64,000 nucleotides of DNA from Phaeobacter sp. QD34_24 (lineage in GTDB: Bacteria; Pseudomonadota; Alphaproteobacteria; Rhodobacterales; Rhodobacteraceae), in contig NZ_JARCJD010000010.1 of the NCBI RefSeq assembly GCF_028890115.1, forward strand, positions 62,001 to 126,000, written 5' to 3'. Position numbers and translations under genes: made by a program. The notes below the pieces were generated by a model. It saw only the letters and a list, made by a program, of their open reading frames with translations, searched no databases and was not told the origin of the DNA. Below are positions 53,135 to 63,209 of this stretch, in pieces (the first letter of the stretch is position 1; each line of letters opens with the position of its first letter).

Positions 53135-53187
53135 GCGCCTGACCTTCCCCCCGGGAAGGCGCTTCTCGCCTCCCCAAGGTCAGGCGC
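53135..53187 (-). repeat. long intra-operon hairpin before the decarboxylase gene
   Basis: GCGCCTGACCTT (53135-53146) and AAGGTCAGGCGC (53176-53187) are perfect 12-bp arms. The spacer holds GGGAAGGCG/CGCCTCCC, a second stem with one bulge. A small CGGGC-TTGT-GCCCG hairpin adjoins it. This is the largest gap (104 bases) within the hpa operon. Confidence 0.7.
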
Positions 53188-53202
53188 CGTCCTCATGTTG
53201 TG

Positions 53203-54183
53203 TCACGGTGCAATGATCGGCTGCGCGGTGAGCGCACTGGGCTGCGGCTCGACCCCTTCAAAGGTTGAGCCTTCCTCGAACCAGCTGCGCGGGGCTGCGG
53301 CGCCCCAAAGGGTCTGGCGTTGCGGATCGGTGAGCGACCATTTGATCGGCTCCAGATCCGGATCGCAGGTCTGGTAGTCCGAGCAGTAGATCTCGATCCG
53401 GTGCCCATCCGGGTCGCGCACATAAAGGAAAAACGCATTGGAAATCCCGTGCCGTCCGGGGCCGCGCTCGATATTGTCCACGTAGCCGGTGGTGGACATC
53501 AGATCCAAGAGATCGATGATGTTGAGCGGGGTCGGCACCCAGAAGGCGGTGTGGTGCAGACGCGGACCCAGACCATTGGTAAAGGCCACATCATGCACGC
53601 CGCCCTTGCGGTGCATCCAGGCGGCCCAGACTTTGCCGCTGTCGTCATCTTCGGTGTATTCGGTGACGCGGAACCCGATCTCGTTATAGAAGGCGACGCT
53701 GGCGTCCACATCGGCCGAGAACATGTTGAAATGGTCGATGCGGAGCGGTTTCACCCCGTTATAGAGCCTGTATTTCTGGTGGATCGGCTCCAGCCGCTCC
53801 ATCTTGACGTAGAACTCCAGCGGGATGCCCCAGGGATCACGGGTGCGCAGGGTGCGCCCCATATGCGGGCGCTCGACCCATTCTACCGGCAGCCCCTTGG
53901 CGGCAAAGAAGTCGGCGGCCTTGTCGAGGTCGGGTTCGTCGAACAGCTTGAAGCCAAGGACCGCCACCGACGGCGCGTCTGCCTGCACCAGCACGATGCA
54001 ATGATGGCCGCGTTCCTCCATCGCGCGCAGATAGATGCGGGTCTCGTCCTCATGGGTGGCCTGCAGGCCGAGCGTGTCCACGTAAAAGGCGCGGCTGGCG
54101 GCAAGGTCCGTCACCGCATATTCCACATGACTGAGGCGGAGGATGTTGAAGGGCGGATAGAGTACGGGGGCGGGAACGGGCAT
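53203..54183 (-). CDS. extradiol dioxygenase, vicinal-oxygen-chelate (type I) homoprotocatechuate 2,3-dioxygenase-like
   Basis: 326 residues with two glyoxalase-fold repeats. YAVTDLAASRAFYVDTLGL opens the first. The second has the iron ligands in RIDHFNMFSADVD (His), GPRLHHTAFW (His) and DPDGHRIEIY (Glu). AAWMHRKGGVHDVAFTNG and NIERGPGRHGISNAFFLY closely resemble the Brevibacterium/Arthrobacter homoprotocatechuate dioxygenases. It should cleave 3,4-dihydroxyphenylacetate. The start at 54183 has AAGGAGG upstream. Confidence 0.85.
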   Translation of the reverse strand: MPVPAPVLYPPFNILRLSHVEYAVTDLAASRAFYVDTLGLQATHEDETRIYLRAMEERGHHCIVLVQADAPSVAVLGFKLFDEPDLDKAADFFAAKGLPVEWVERPHMGRTLRTRDPWGIPLEFYVKMERLEPIHQKYRLYNGVKPLRIDHFNMFSADVDASVAFYNEIGFRVTEYTEDDDSGKVWAAWMHRKGGVHDVAFTNGLGPRLHHTAFWVPTPLNIIDLLDLMSTTGYVDNIERGPGRHGISNAFFLYVRDPDGHRIEIYCSDYQTCDPDLEPIKWSLTDPQRQTLWGAAAPRSWFEEGSTFEGVEPQPSALTAQPIIAP

Positions 54184-54209
54184 TGGTGCCTCCTTGTTTG
54201 AACCGGTGC

Positions 54210-55061
54210 CTAGACCGGGAAAATCACGTTTGTCTGGCCGGTGCCGGAGCTGGGGAAATAGGGTGTCACCACCTCGCATTTGCCATCATAGGCATCCCAT
54301 CCCAGCGCGCCATAAAGCATCGCCGTATCATGCATCGACCCTTCGCCGCAGCAGAACTGGGCATATTCGCTGAGCATTTTCAGGAAGGTGGCGTGATCGC
54401 CGTTCTTCCACATTTCCAGCACATGCAGGTCCATCTGGCGGTTGAATTCGGAACTGATGGTGAAGGTGCCGTTGTTGGCGGCGTAATCCTTGTTGGCCCA
54501 GATCTTATGGGACAAGGATCCCGAGGCGACCAGCAGCACCTTGCTGTCCGAAGCCTCCACCGCGGCGCGGATCGCCTCGCCCACGATACGGCTTTCGTCA
54601 TGGCCATGCACCGTGGCCCAGGCCGCGACAGAGACGACCTTCATATCGTGCTCGCGGCTCATGAAGCGCATCGGCACCAGGGTTCCGTATTCCAGTTCCA
54701 GACTGTCCAGATGATGCGCCAGCGTATAGGCGCCCCGGTCCGAGGCCTCCTTGGCAATGGCGTCGCCCAGTTCCGGGTTGCCGTCATAGCCGTAGGGCAG
54801 ATCCTGGATGAACTGCGGGAACTCGTTCGAGGTGAACAGCCCCTCGAAACGTTTATTGGCGTTGATGTGAAAGCCCGCGTTGATCACCCAATGGGTGTCG
54901 CAGATCACCACGGTATCGGCACCCAGCGCCTTGGCCCGGCGGGCGATTTCACGGTGCCCGTCGATGGCGGGCTGGCGGGTGCCCTTGATGGGCCCCTCCT
55001 GCTCGGACATCAGCATGGTGGGCACGTGGGTCATCTTGGCGGCGAGAACGATCTCTCCCAT
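54210..55061 (-). CDS. hpaD: 3,4-dihydroxyphenylacetate 2,3-dioxygenase, LigB (type III) family
   Basis: 283 residues, the length of E. coli HpaD. LAAKMTHVPTMLMSE, GTRQPAIDGHREI, VVICDTHWVINAGFHINA and LEYGTLVPMRFM match that enzyme closely, as do LLVASGSLSHKIW and EGSMHDTAMLYGALGW. It opens the homoprotocatechuate ring by extradiol cleavage. Unusually, the adjacent gene encodes an unrelated enzyme for the same reaction. The start at 55061 follows GGGAGGAAAG. Confidence 0.92.
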   Translation of the reverse strand: MGEIVLAAKMTHVPTMLMSEQEGPIKGTRQPAIDGHREIARRAKALGADTVVICDTHWVINAGFHINANKRFEGLFTSNEFPQFIQDLPYGYDGNPELGDAIAKEASDRGAYTLAHHLDSLELEYGTLVPMRFMSREHDMKVVSVAAWATVHGHDESRIVGEAIRAAVEASDSKVLLVASGSLSHKIWANKDYAANNGTFTISSEFNRQMDLHVLEMWKNGDHATFLKMLSEYAQFCCGEGSMHDTAMLYGALGWDAYDGKCEVVTPYFPSSGTGQTNVIFPV

Positions 55062-55107
55062 GTCTCTTTCCTCCCGAAAGGGTCTATTGCGCGTTTCCGA
55101 AAGGGGA

Positions 55108-56615
<1,508 letters not shown>

Positions 56616-56616
<1 letters not shown>

Positions 56617-57008
56617 CACTGCTCTGCCTTCTTCATGTGGTCGCGGATGGTGCCGCATTTGGGGGAAAGGTCGGGATCGATGTCGCGCATCTCAAACGAC
56701 AGCGCGAGGGAGTGTGTCTGCATCGCGGGTTCCAGGTACCGCCGCGCGGCCTCGAAGATTTCAGCCGTGGCGCGCTTGCGGGTGTCCAGATCCCGGCCAC
56801 CGCGCAGCCGCACGGCGATATCCACATATCCGTGCTGAGGATCTCCATCGGCAATCGAGACATGGGTGGCCGCAAAGGCGCGCACGCGGATGCCTGCCAG
56901 CGGCAGCACGCCGGTTTTGGCTGCCGCCACGCGCAAGACGTTGCACAGGCCCGCGATATCGGCATAGCCTTCGACATTCGGTGAGTAGTCCACCGTGATA
57001 TGGGGCAT
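56616..57008 (-). CDS. hpaF: 5-carboxymethyl-2-hydroxymuconate delta-isomerase HpaF
   Basis: 130 residues of the tautomerase superfamily with the N-terminal proline (MPHITVDYSPN) that acts as base. VRAFAATHVSIADGD and YVDIAVRLRGGRD follow. The family length fits. It is the first gene of the hpa operon and is read away from the regulator gene. A symmetrical candidate operator lies 14 bases upstream. Confidence 0.92.
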
Positions 57009-57022
57009 CGGATGTGCTCCTC

Positions 57023-57052
57023 CTCATTTCATTAACATGTGTACCAAATGAG
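57023..57052. promoter_or_regulatory. candidate operator of the hpa operon
   Basis: CTCATTT (57023-57029) and AAATGAG (57046-57052) are perfect arms around a central ACATGT with the same centre. Symmetry holds at 11 of 15 base pairs. Size and position suit a MarR/HpaR dimer site just before hpaF. Confidence 0.55.
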
Positions 57053-57100
57053 GCGGCAGGCGTCAATACGCGGGGCTTGTGCATTCCAATTGCGTTTTAT

Positions 57101-57124
57101 GCGTGTTTAAGGTGATAAACGCGC
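57101..57124. promoter_or_regulatory. candidate operator at the hpaR start
   Basis: GCGTGTTTA and TAAACGCGC form 9-bp arms with one mismatch around a 6-base spacer, ending directly before the hpaR ATG. It could allow autoregulation by blocking transcription or translation start. Confidence 0.4.
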
Positions 57125-57559
57125 ATGACAAAATCACTGCCATCCACCGACCGTTCACTGCCGATTGCCCTGTTGCGGGCGCGTGAACGTGTCATGGGTC
57201 CGATTCGAGCGCTCTTGACCGATGCCAACCTGACCGAACAGCAATGGCGCGTGTTGCGCGTTGTGCAGGAAAGCGGGCCGACGGATCCGACCCAGATATC
57301 GGAAGAGGCCTGCCTTCTGTTGCCCAGCTTGACCCGCATCCTGCAAAAGCTGGAAGAGAAAGAGCTGATCAGTCGCAGCCGGGATCAGGTCGACCGGCGC
57401 CGTCAGGTGGTGACGATCACCCCGGCAGGGGAAAAGATCATCGATGACAATATCGATGCCAGCATGGCGCTGGTCGAGCGGACTCGCCAGAAGATGGGCG
57501 AAGAGCGCTACGAGGCGCTGCTGGACCTGCTGAACGATCTGGACAGGATCGAACTTTAA
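57125..57559 (+). CDS. hpaR: HpaR, MarR-family regulator of homoprotocatechuate degradation
   Basis: 144 residues. The winged helix-turn-helix reads LTEQQWRVLRVVQESGPTDP, then ISEEACLLLPSLTRILQKLE and SRSRDQVDRRRQVVTITPAG for the wing. This matches HpaR, which represses hpa genes until the aromatic acid is present. It is divergent from hpaF; two symmetrical sites lie in the 116-base space. It converges on the glycerate kinase gene with a four-base overlap. Confidence 0.88.
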   Translation: MTKSLPSTDRSLPIALLRARERVMGPIRALLTDANLTEQQWRVLRVVQESGPTDPTQISEEACLLLPSLTRILQKLEEKELISRSRDQVDRRRQVVTITPAGEKIIDDNIDASMALVERTRQKMGEERYEALLDLLNDLDRIEL

Positions 57560-58812
57560 TCCGGTTTGCGCAGGAAGACCTGCACATCGGCCACATTGGT
57601 GCCGGTGCCCCCGGTCATCACCAGGGCATCCGCAGCCTTCAGGGCGGCGTAGCTGTCGTTATTGGCCAGTAGCGCCTCGGGATCCTGCCCGGCGTCGCTG
57701 ATTGCGGCCCAGGTTTCAGGGGAGACGATTCCGCCTGCCGCATCGGTCGGGCCATCGCGCCCGTCGGTGCCACCCGACAGGAAGACCCAATCCCCGGTCA
57801 GGCGCTCAGTGCCAAGCTGTGCCACCCGCAAGGCCAATTCCTGATTGCGCCCGCCAAGGCCAGTGCCGGTCAGCCGCACGGTGGTTTCGCCGCCAAAGAT
57901 CAGCGCCACGGGTCGATCCGACGGGGCCTTGTGTGCGGCCCCGATCACCGCTTGGGCGGCCTCTGCCACATCGCCGGTCAGGTGGTCGCTGACAATCTGC
58001 GCTTCCCATTCAGCTGCGGCCTCTGTCATGGCGGCAAGGCTGTGGCGGTTCGACCCGATCAGGATGTTCTGCGCCTTTGGCAGGCGGACTTCGCTATCCG
58101 GAGCAGAGAGATGCGCCTTGACCGCCTCGGGGGCTGTCTCCCAGATCCGTGCCCGCTGCATCACCGCGCGGGCCTCGGCGCGGGTGCCGATGGGGGAGAC
58201 CGTGGGCCCCGAGGCGATGGCTCGCAGGTCGTCGCCGATCACATCAGACAACAGATAGGCGGTGACCGGTGCCGGTGCTGCATGGCGCAACAGCCCGCCA
58301 CCCTTCAGATCCGACAGCTGCTGGCGGATCAGGTTCATCTCGTTGATTTCAAGCCCCGAGGCCAGCAGTAGCCGCCCCACCTCGGCCTTGTCCTCTAGTG
58401 TCAGCCCCGATGCAGGCGCGACCATCAGCGCCGATCCCCCACCCGAGATCAGCGCGATCACCCGGTCCTGCGCTGTGGCGCCCGCCAGGAAGTCGACCAC
58501 GGCCCGTCCGGCGGCGGCGCTGGCCTCGTCCGGGACGGGATGGCTGCCTGCGATCACCTGCGCTCCGGGAAGGGTGCAGAGGTTTTCCGGGTTGGTCACC
58601 ACAAGGGCCGCGCGCGGCTCGGGGATCTGAGCCAAGGCTTCGCGCATCATCGGGATGGCGGCCTTGCCCACCGCAAGGATCAGGCTGCGGCCGCCTTCGG
58701 GCAGGGGCGCAAGGGGCGCCTCGGCAAGCTGACGGCGCAGCGCAAGGGCTGGATCTGCGCGCTCCACGGCGGCGGCAAACAGCGCAAGCGCGGTTTTGCG
58801 AAGGTCACTCAT
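57556..58812 (-). CDS. glycerate 2-kinase, MOFRL family
   Basis: 418 residues. SLILAVGKAAIPMMREAL, VIALISGGGSALMVAPASGL and LSDVIGDDLRAIASGPTVS form the first domain. VALIFGGETTVRLTGTGLGG with RNQELALR and FLSGGTDGRDGPTDAAGG form the MOFRL domain. It phosphorylates glycerate to 2-phosphoglycerate; older names call such genes hydroxypyruvate reductase (TtuD). The start at 58812 is set by family length. Confidence 0.88.
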   Translation of the reverse strand: MSDLRKTALALFAAAVERADPALALRRQLAEAPLAPLPEGGRSLILAVGKAAIPMMREALAQIPEPRAALVVTNPENLCTLPGAQVIAGSHPVPDEASAAAGRAVVDFLAGATAQDRVIALISGGGSALMVAPASGLTLEDKAEVGRLLLASGLEINEMNLIRQQLSDLKGGGLLRHAAPAPVTAYLLSDVIGDDLRAIASGPTVSPIGTRAEARAVMQRARIWETAPEAVKAHLSAPDSEVRLPKAQNILIGSNRHSLAAMTEAAAEWEAQIVSDHLTGDVAEAAQAVIGAAHKAPSDRPVALIFGGETTVRLTGTGLGGRNQELALRVAQLGTERLTGDWVFLSGGTDGRDGPTDAAGGIVSPETWAAISDAGQDPEALLANNDSYAALKAADALVMTGGTGTNVADVQVFLRKPD

Positions 58813-58905
58813 GTCTCTTTCCCCCGGCTGGCAGCGTGACCCGATCAATGCCGGGATGTTATCGCTAAACTTGGTGGGTCTTCTGCCTGAAAGACGCGGG
58901 CAAGG

Positions 58906-60453
58906 TCAACCGCCGGGGCGGGGGCGGAGATACCTTTGCGGTCCTCCGGTGGTGATCTGATCCAGCGACAGGGTGTGATCGGCGTTCTTCATCCGGTGGC
59001 GCAGCATGGTGCGTGTGAGGCGGGCAAGATCTGCCTGCAGGGCGGGATCACCGGCCACATTCGCCATCTCCCCGGCACCGTGATGATCGAACAGCAGGGG
59101 CGGCAGGTTGGCGGCGAATTCCACCAGGGTGAAGCGATCATCGCGCAGGATCGCGAGCGAGGAATTCGACAGATCAAGGCCAGGCATATCGCCCGGCGCA
59201 TCGGGCTGGGCGAAATCGAGTTCGGAATAGGCATGGCTGCGCCAGCCATCAGGTGTTTCGCCGCGCAACAGCGGCAGCAGCGAGGCGCCGTCCATCGCAT
59301 TGGGGATCTCCTGCCCGACCCAGTCCAGAATGGTGGGGGTAAGATCAATGGATTCGGTGAAGGCATCGACCTGGGATCCGGCGCGTGCGGCGTTGCCAGG
59401 CAGGCGGATCATCAGCGGCGTGCGATAGGCCGCATCATAGACCGAGAACTTGCCCCAGCTGTGCCGGTCGCCCAGCATCTCGCCGTGGTCGGCGCTGATG
59501 ATGACGAGCGTGTCGTCCTCCTGGCCGCTGTCCTTCAGGAACTGAAGAACACGTCCGATGTGGGTATCGATCTCAGATACAAGGCCCAGATAGATCGCGC
59601 GCAGGCTCTGGACCACGTCGTCGCTGGCCTCCAGATCCGGGAAGCCCATCACGGTAGAGGCGGGCGTGACCGCGTCCATCATCGGGCCAAAGAACGGGTG
59701 CATTGCGCGTTCGGCCTGCGGCTGCTCCAGGCGGCTGGGCAAGGGCAGGGCGGCGGGATCATACATATCGTTATAGGGCGCAGGCGCCACCAGCGGCGGA
59801 TGCGGGCGAATATAGGTGAGATGGGCAAACCAGCTTTGATCGGCGTAGGCGGGCATGGTGGCCAGGAACCGATCAGTCAGGAAGGCGGTGTCGCTGTCCT
59901 CGGCCCGGTAGGGGGCAGGATCGTTGAGGCGGGCGGGGCCGCCGGTGGGAGAGACCGGCCTGTAGAGATCCCAGTAGTCCTCGAAGGCATAGCCCTTGCT
60001 CATCAGGTACGAGCGCCACGGGTAGGACATCTCCAGCCGCATCTCCAGCATCTCGTGGAAATCGGCCATGTGGTATTCATAGGTCTGCACCGCCGGATCA
60101 TTGGGGTGGTGCACGCGCGGATCTCGGGAGGTGTCGGTATAGCCGAACAGCATCGGCAGGTAGCCGCATTTGCGCATCTCGCCCGCCAGGGTCGGGGCAT
60201 CATGGCGCAGGGGCGTGCCATTGCGCACCGATCGGTGGTTCATCGCATATTGCCCGGTCAGGATCGAGGCGCGCGAGGGCCCGCAGGGGTTCACCACCGT
60301 GTAATTGCGGTCAAACGTTACGGCGGTTTCCATGAAGCGGCGCAGGTTGGGCAGCTCCACATGCGCCGCCAGCGCGCCGCTCAGGCAATCGGCTCTCAAC
60401 TGATCGATGAGGATGAACAGAACGTTCTTGCGGGGGCGGGGGGATGAGGCCAT
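58906..60453 (-). CDS. phosphonate monoester hydrolase/arylsulfatase-type enzyme
   Basis: 515 residues of the alkaline phosphatase superfamily. Metal ligands begin with LFILIDQLRADC. The nucleophile is Cys57 in NPCGPSRASILTGQ, a C-x-P-x-R motif converted to formylglycine. LIGYT-like LFGYTDTSRDPRVHHPNDP and YIRPHPPLVAPAPYNDMYDP are closer to Rhizobium phosphonate monoester hydrolase than to choline sulfatase. IISADHGEMLGDRHSWGK supplies the second metal site. No signal peptide is seen. It is divergent from the DeoR regulator and Na/Pi carrier. Confidence 0.85.
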   Translation of the reverse strand: MASSPRPRKNVLFILIDQLRADCLSGALAAHVELPNLRRFMETAVTFDRNYTVVNPCGPSRASILTGQYAMNHRSVRNGTPLRHDAPTLAGEMRKCGYLPMLFGYTDTSRDPRVHHPNDPAVQTYEYHMADFHEMLEMRLEMSYPWRSYLMSKGYAFEDYWDLYRPVSPTGGPARLNDPAPYRAEDSDTAFLTDRFLATMPAYADQSWFAHLTYIRPHPPLVAPAPYNDMYDPAALPLPSRLEQPQAERAMHPFFGPMMDAVTPASTVMGFPDLEASDDVVQSLRAIYLGLVSEIDTHIGRVLQFLKDSGQEDDTLVIISADHGEMLGDRHSWGKFSVYDAAYRTPLMIRLPGNAARAGSQVDAFTESIDLTPTILDWVGQEIPNAMDGASLLPLLRGETPDGWRSHAYSELDFAQPDAPGDMPGLDLSNSSLAILRDDRFTLVEFAANLPPLLFDHHGAGEMANVAGDPALQADLARLTRTMLRHRMKNADHTLSLDQITTGGPQRYLRPRPGG

Positions 60454-60652
60454 GGCGCGTCTCGTTTTGACTGTCTGTCGCCAGATAATCTTGCCGCGTC
60501 GGCTTTGGGAAGGGTTTTCTCGACCACACAATCCTGTGAGATGTGACCGGTTATCTGTGGGTTTTTGTGGAATTGTGTGGAGTATTCTCCCATATTGAAG
60601 CATCAAACCCGTTTGCTTGCCCTGTCGAGTTGTCCTGTCGAGGTCGAATTCC

Positions 60653-61450
60653 GTGTCGTCCACTCCCCGATTGTCCCGCCGCGAAGGTGAGCTTGTCGAA
60701 GCCCTGCAACGCCTTGGCGGATCGGGGCGCAGCGCCGAATTGGCGCGGGTGCTGGATGTCTCCGAGGAGACGGTGCGCCGCACGGTCAAATCCCTGGCCA
60801 AGGCGGGGCTGGTCGAGCGCGTGCATGGCGGTGCTCATCTGACCGGCGGCCAGGCGGGGCAGAGCTTCTTTCGCCGCATTGGGGAAAACCGGGCAGAAAA
60901 GCAGCGCATCGCGCAGGCGGCGATCGGTCGGATCAGGGATGGCATGACGGTCTTTCTGGACGTCGGCTCCACCACTGCCTTTGTGGCAGAGGCGCTGCGG
61001 CAAAGGCGGGACCTGACGGTGGTGACCAATTCCATCGGCGTGGCGCAGACACTGGCAAGCCACAATGGCAACCGGGTGCATCTCCTGGGCGGGGAAATGC
61101 AGAGCGACGAGCGCGGAACCTTCGGCCCCGTGGCCGAACAGCAGGCGGGGCGGTTTGCCTTTGATGTGGCGGTGCTTTCTGCCGATGCGCTGTCGGCCAA
61201 ACACGGGGTTCTCTACCACAGCGCGCCCGAGGCACATCTGGCTCGGGTGATCGCCGAGGGGGCCGAGGAGGTGCTGCTGGTGTCGACCCAGGGCAAGGTC
61301 GGCAGGACCGCCCCGCATCGCGGACCTGCGCCGCAGATGCTGGATCTGCTGCTGATCGATCAGCCCCCGGGCAAGAAGCTGGCAAAATCCCTGGCCGATT
61401 GGGGGGTCGCGACAGAGATCGCCCCTGAGGCAGATCAACAGACCCCATAA
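60653..61450 (+). CDS. DeoR/GlpR family transcriptional regulator
   Basis: 265 residues from a GTG start with GAGGTCG upstream. The N-terminal helix-turn-helix is RSAELARVLDVSEETVRRTV followed by VERVHGGAHL. The sugar-isomerase-like sensor domain has FLDVGSTTAFVAEAL and VTNSIGVAQTL, expected to bind a phosphorylated effector. The DeoR-typical HG-G-A motif is present. It precedes the Na/Pi gene by 12 bases, so both probably form one transcript. Confidence 0.87.
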   Translation: MSSTPRLSRREGELVEALQRLGGSGRSAELARVLDVSEETVRRTVKSLAKAGLVERVHGGAHLTGGQAGQSFFRRIGENRAEKQRIAQAAIGRIRDGMTVFLDVGSTTAFVAEALRQRRDLTVVTNSIGVAQTLASHNGNRVHLLGGEMQSDERGTFGPVAEQQAGRFAFDVAVLSADALSAKHGVLYHSAPEAHLARVIAEGAEEVLLVSTQGKVGRTAPHRGPAPQMLDLLLIDQPPGKKLAKSLADWGVATEIAPEADQQTP

Positions 61451-61462
61451 AGGAAGGCAGAG

Positions 61463-63139
61463 ATGGCGATATTGACCTTTCTGATCAGCCTCGCGGGGGC
61501 GACCATGCTGCTGCTTTTTGCGGTGCGTATGGTGCGCACAGGGATCGAGCGCAGTTACGGTGCCTCCTTCCAGCGGCTCCTGACCGGGGCGCGCAGCCCT
61601 GTTCAGGCGGGCGCGGCGGGCGTTGGCCTGGCGCTGGTGCTGCAAAGTTCGACTGCGGTGGCGCTTTTGGTGACCGGGTTTGCCGCCAGCGGCTATCTGA
61701 CCTTTCCGACCGGTCTGGCCATCGTGCTGGGCGGTGATCTTGGGTCGGCGCTGATCGTGCTGCTCTTGTCCTTCCGGCTGGATTGGCTGGTGCCGGTGCT
61801 TCTGGCGGTGGGCGGCTACCTTTTCGTCAAGACAGAGGCGAAGAAGCCGCGCCAGTTGGGGCGCATCCTGTTGGGCGTTGCCTTCATCCTGATTTCACTG
61901 CGGTTCCTGCGCGAGGCGATGGACCCGATCCGCGACAGCGCCTTCCTGCCCGCGATCGCCGGGTATCTGGCGCGCGATTACATCACCGCCTTCCTGGTGG
62001 GGGGCGCGCTGGCCTTTGTGATGCATTCCTCGGTGGCGGCGATCCTGATGTGCGTCACATTGGTGCAGATCGGAGCGCTGCCCTTTGCCGCCGGCCTGTC
62101 GCTGGTGCTGGGCGCCAATTTCGGATCTGCCTTCATTCCCGTCTGGCTCAGCCGGGGCATGGCAATCGGCGCCCGTCGCATTCCCTTTGCCAACCTGTTC
62201 CTGCGTGGCAGCTGGGCGGTGGTCTGCCTCTTTTCCTCCCATGCCGTCATGGGAGCTGGTCTGCTGGGCGATCCGCAAGGGGGGCAGATGCTGGTCTATA
62301 CCCATCTGGCCTTCAATGCATCGCTTCTGATCGCGGCACTGCCTGTCTACCGGCCGGTGCAGGCCATGATGGCGCGCCTGTTGCCGGAACCCGCAGCGCC
62401 GGAGACGGAGGGACCTGGGCGTCCGGCCTCTGCACTGGTGCCGGGGGATTATGCCTCTCCCACCCTGGCGCTGGCCAATCTCAAACGAGAGCTGCTGCGC
62501 ATGATCGATCTGATCGACACCATGTTCCGCCCCCTGCCGGATCTTTACCGCAGCGGTGATGCGGCGCAGATCAAGGCGGTTCAGGCGCTGGACCAAGAGG
62601 TGAACGCCTGCCTCTCCGGCATCCGTGCCTATGTGGCGGGCATCCCGGAAGACGCGTTTTCGCGCGCCCAGCTGAAGACAGCGCGGGACCTGGTGGAATA
62701 TGCGATCCGCCTCGAGACCGCCGGTGATGTGGCCGCCGCGCGACTGTCGGCGCTCGCCGGGGAGCTTAACAAGAAGGGGCTCAGGTTCTCGAAGGATGGC
62801 TGGTCAGAGATCGTCTGCCTGCACGAGGCGATCGCAGACAACCTGCGGCTGGCCTCCAACGTGCTGATTTCGGACGATCTGGAAAGCGCGCGCCTGTTGA
62901 ATCTGGAAAAGACCGAGGTGAAACGCATGGAGCGCGACAGCCGCAAACGCCATCTCAAGCGCTTGCAACGGGGGGTGAGCGAGAGTTTCGAGTCCTCCGA
63001 TATCCATCTCGAAACCCTGCGGGCGCTCAGAGAGTTCAACAGCCATATTGCGGCGGTCTCCTATCCGGTGCTTTATCAAAACGGCCAGCTGTTGGAGACA
63101 CGGCTGATCGAAAAGATGAAGCCGGAACCGGTGAGCTGA
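61463..63139 (+). CDS. Na/Pi cotransporter family protein with PhoU-like tail
   Basis: 558 residues. The N-terminal carrier has two inverted halves with the paired signatures LVLQSSTAVALLVTGFAASG and FVMHSSVAAILMCVTLVQIG. The C-terminal part (about 335-550) is helical and PhoU-like. It should move phosphate, probably outwards or inwards with sodium; direction is not certain in bacteria. Its neighbours, a phospho/sulfo-ester hydrolase and a DeoR regulator, support a role in phosphate handling. Confidence 0.88.
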   Translation: MAILTFLISLAGATMLLLFAVRMVRTGIERSYGASFQRLLTGARSPVQAGAAGVGLALVLQSSTAVALLVTGFAASGYLTFPTGLAIVLGGDLGSALIVLLLSFRLDWLVPVLLAVGGYLFVKTEAKKPRQLGRILLGVAFILISLRFLREAMDPIRDSAFLPAIAGYLARDYITAFLVGGALAFVMHSSVAAILMCVTLVQIGALPFAAGLSLVLGANFGSAFIPVWLSRGMAIGARRIPFANLFLRGSWAVVCLFSSHAVMGAGLLGDPQGGQMLVYTHLAFNASLLIAALPVYRPVQAMMARLLPEPAAPETEGPGRPASALVPGDYASPTLALANLKRELLRMIDLIDTMFRPLPDLYRSGDAAQIKAVQALDQEVNACLSGIRAYVAGIPEDAFSRAQLKTARDLVEYAIRLETAGDVAAARLSALAGELNKKGLRFSKDGWSEIVCLHEAIADNLRLASNVLISDDLESARLLNLEKTEVKRMERDSRKRHLKRLQRGVSESFESSDIHLETLRALREFNSHIAAVSYPVLYQNGQLLETRLIEKMKPEPVS

Positions 63140-63209
63140 TCCGAATGGCCGCAACGCCCGCTTTTGGATTCCCGTTCCGCCCCATCGTCCTGAAAGGCAT
63201 TGAACCGCA

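Noticed and set aside
58906-60453. Choline sulfatase (betC)
   Set aside because: Motifs after the nucleophile, especially the DPRVHHPNDP and YIRPHPPLVAPAPY segments, are closer to phosphonate monoester hydrolase, and no choline or betaine genes are adjacent.
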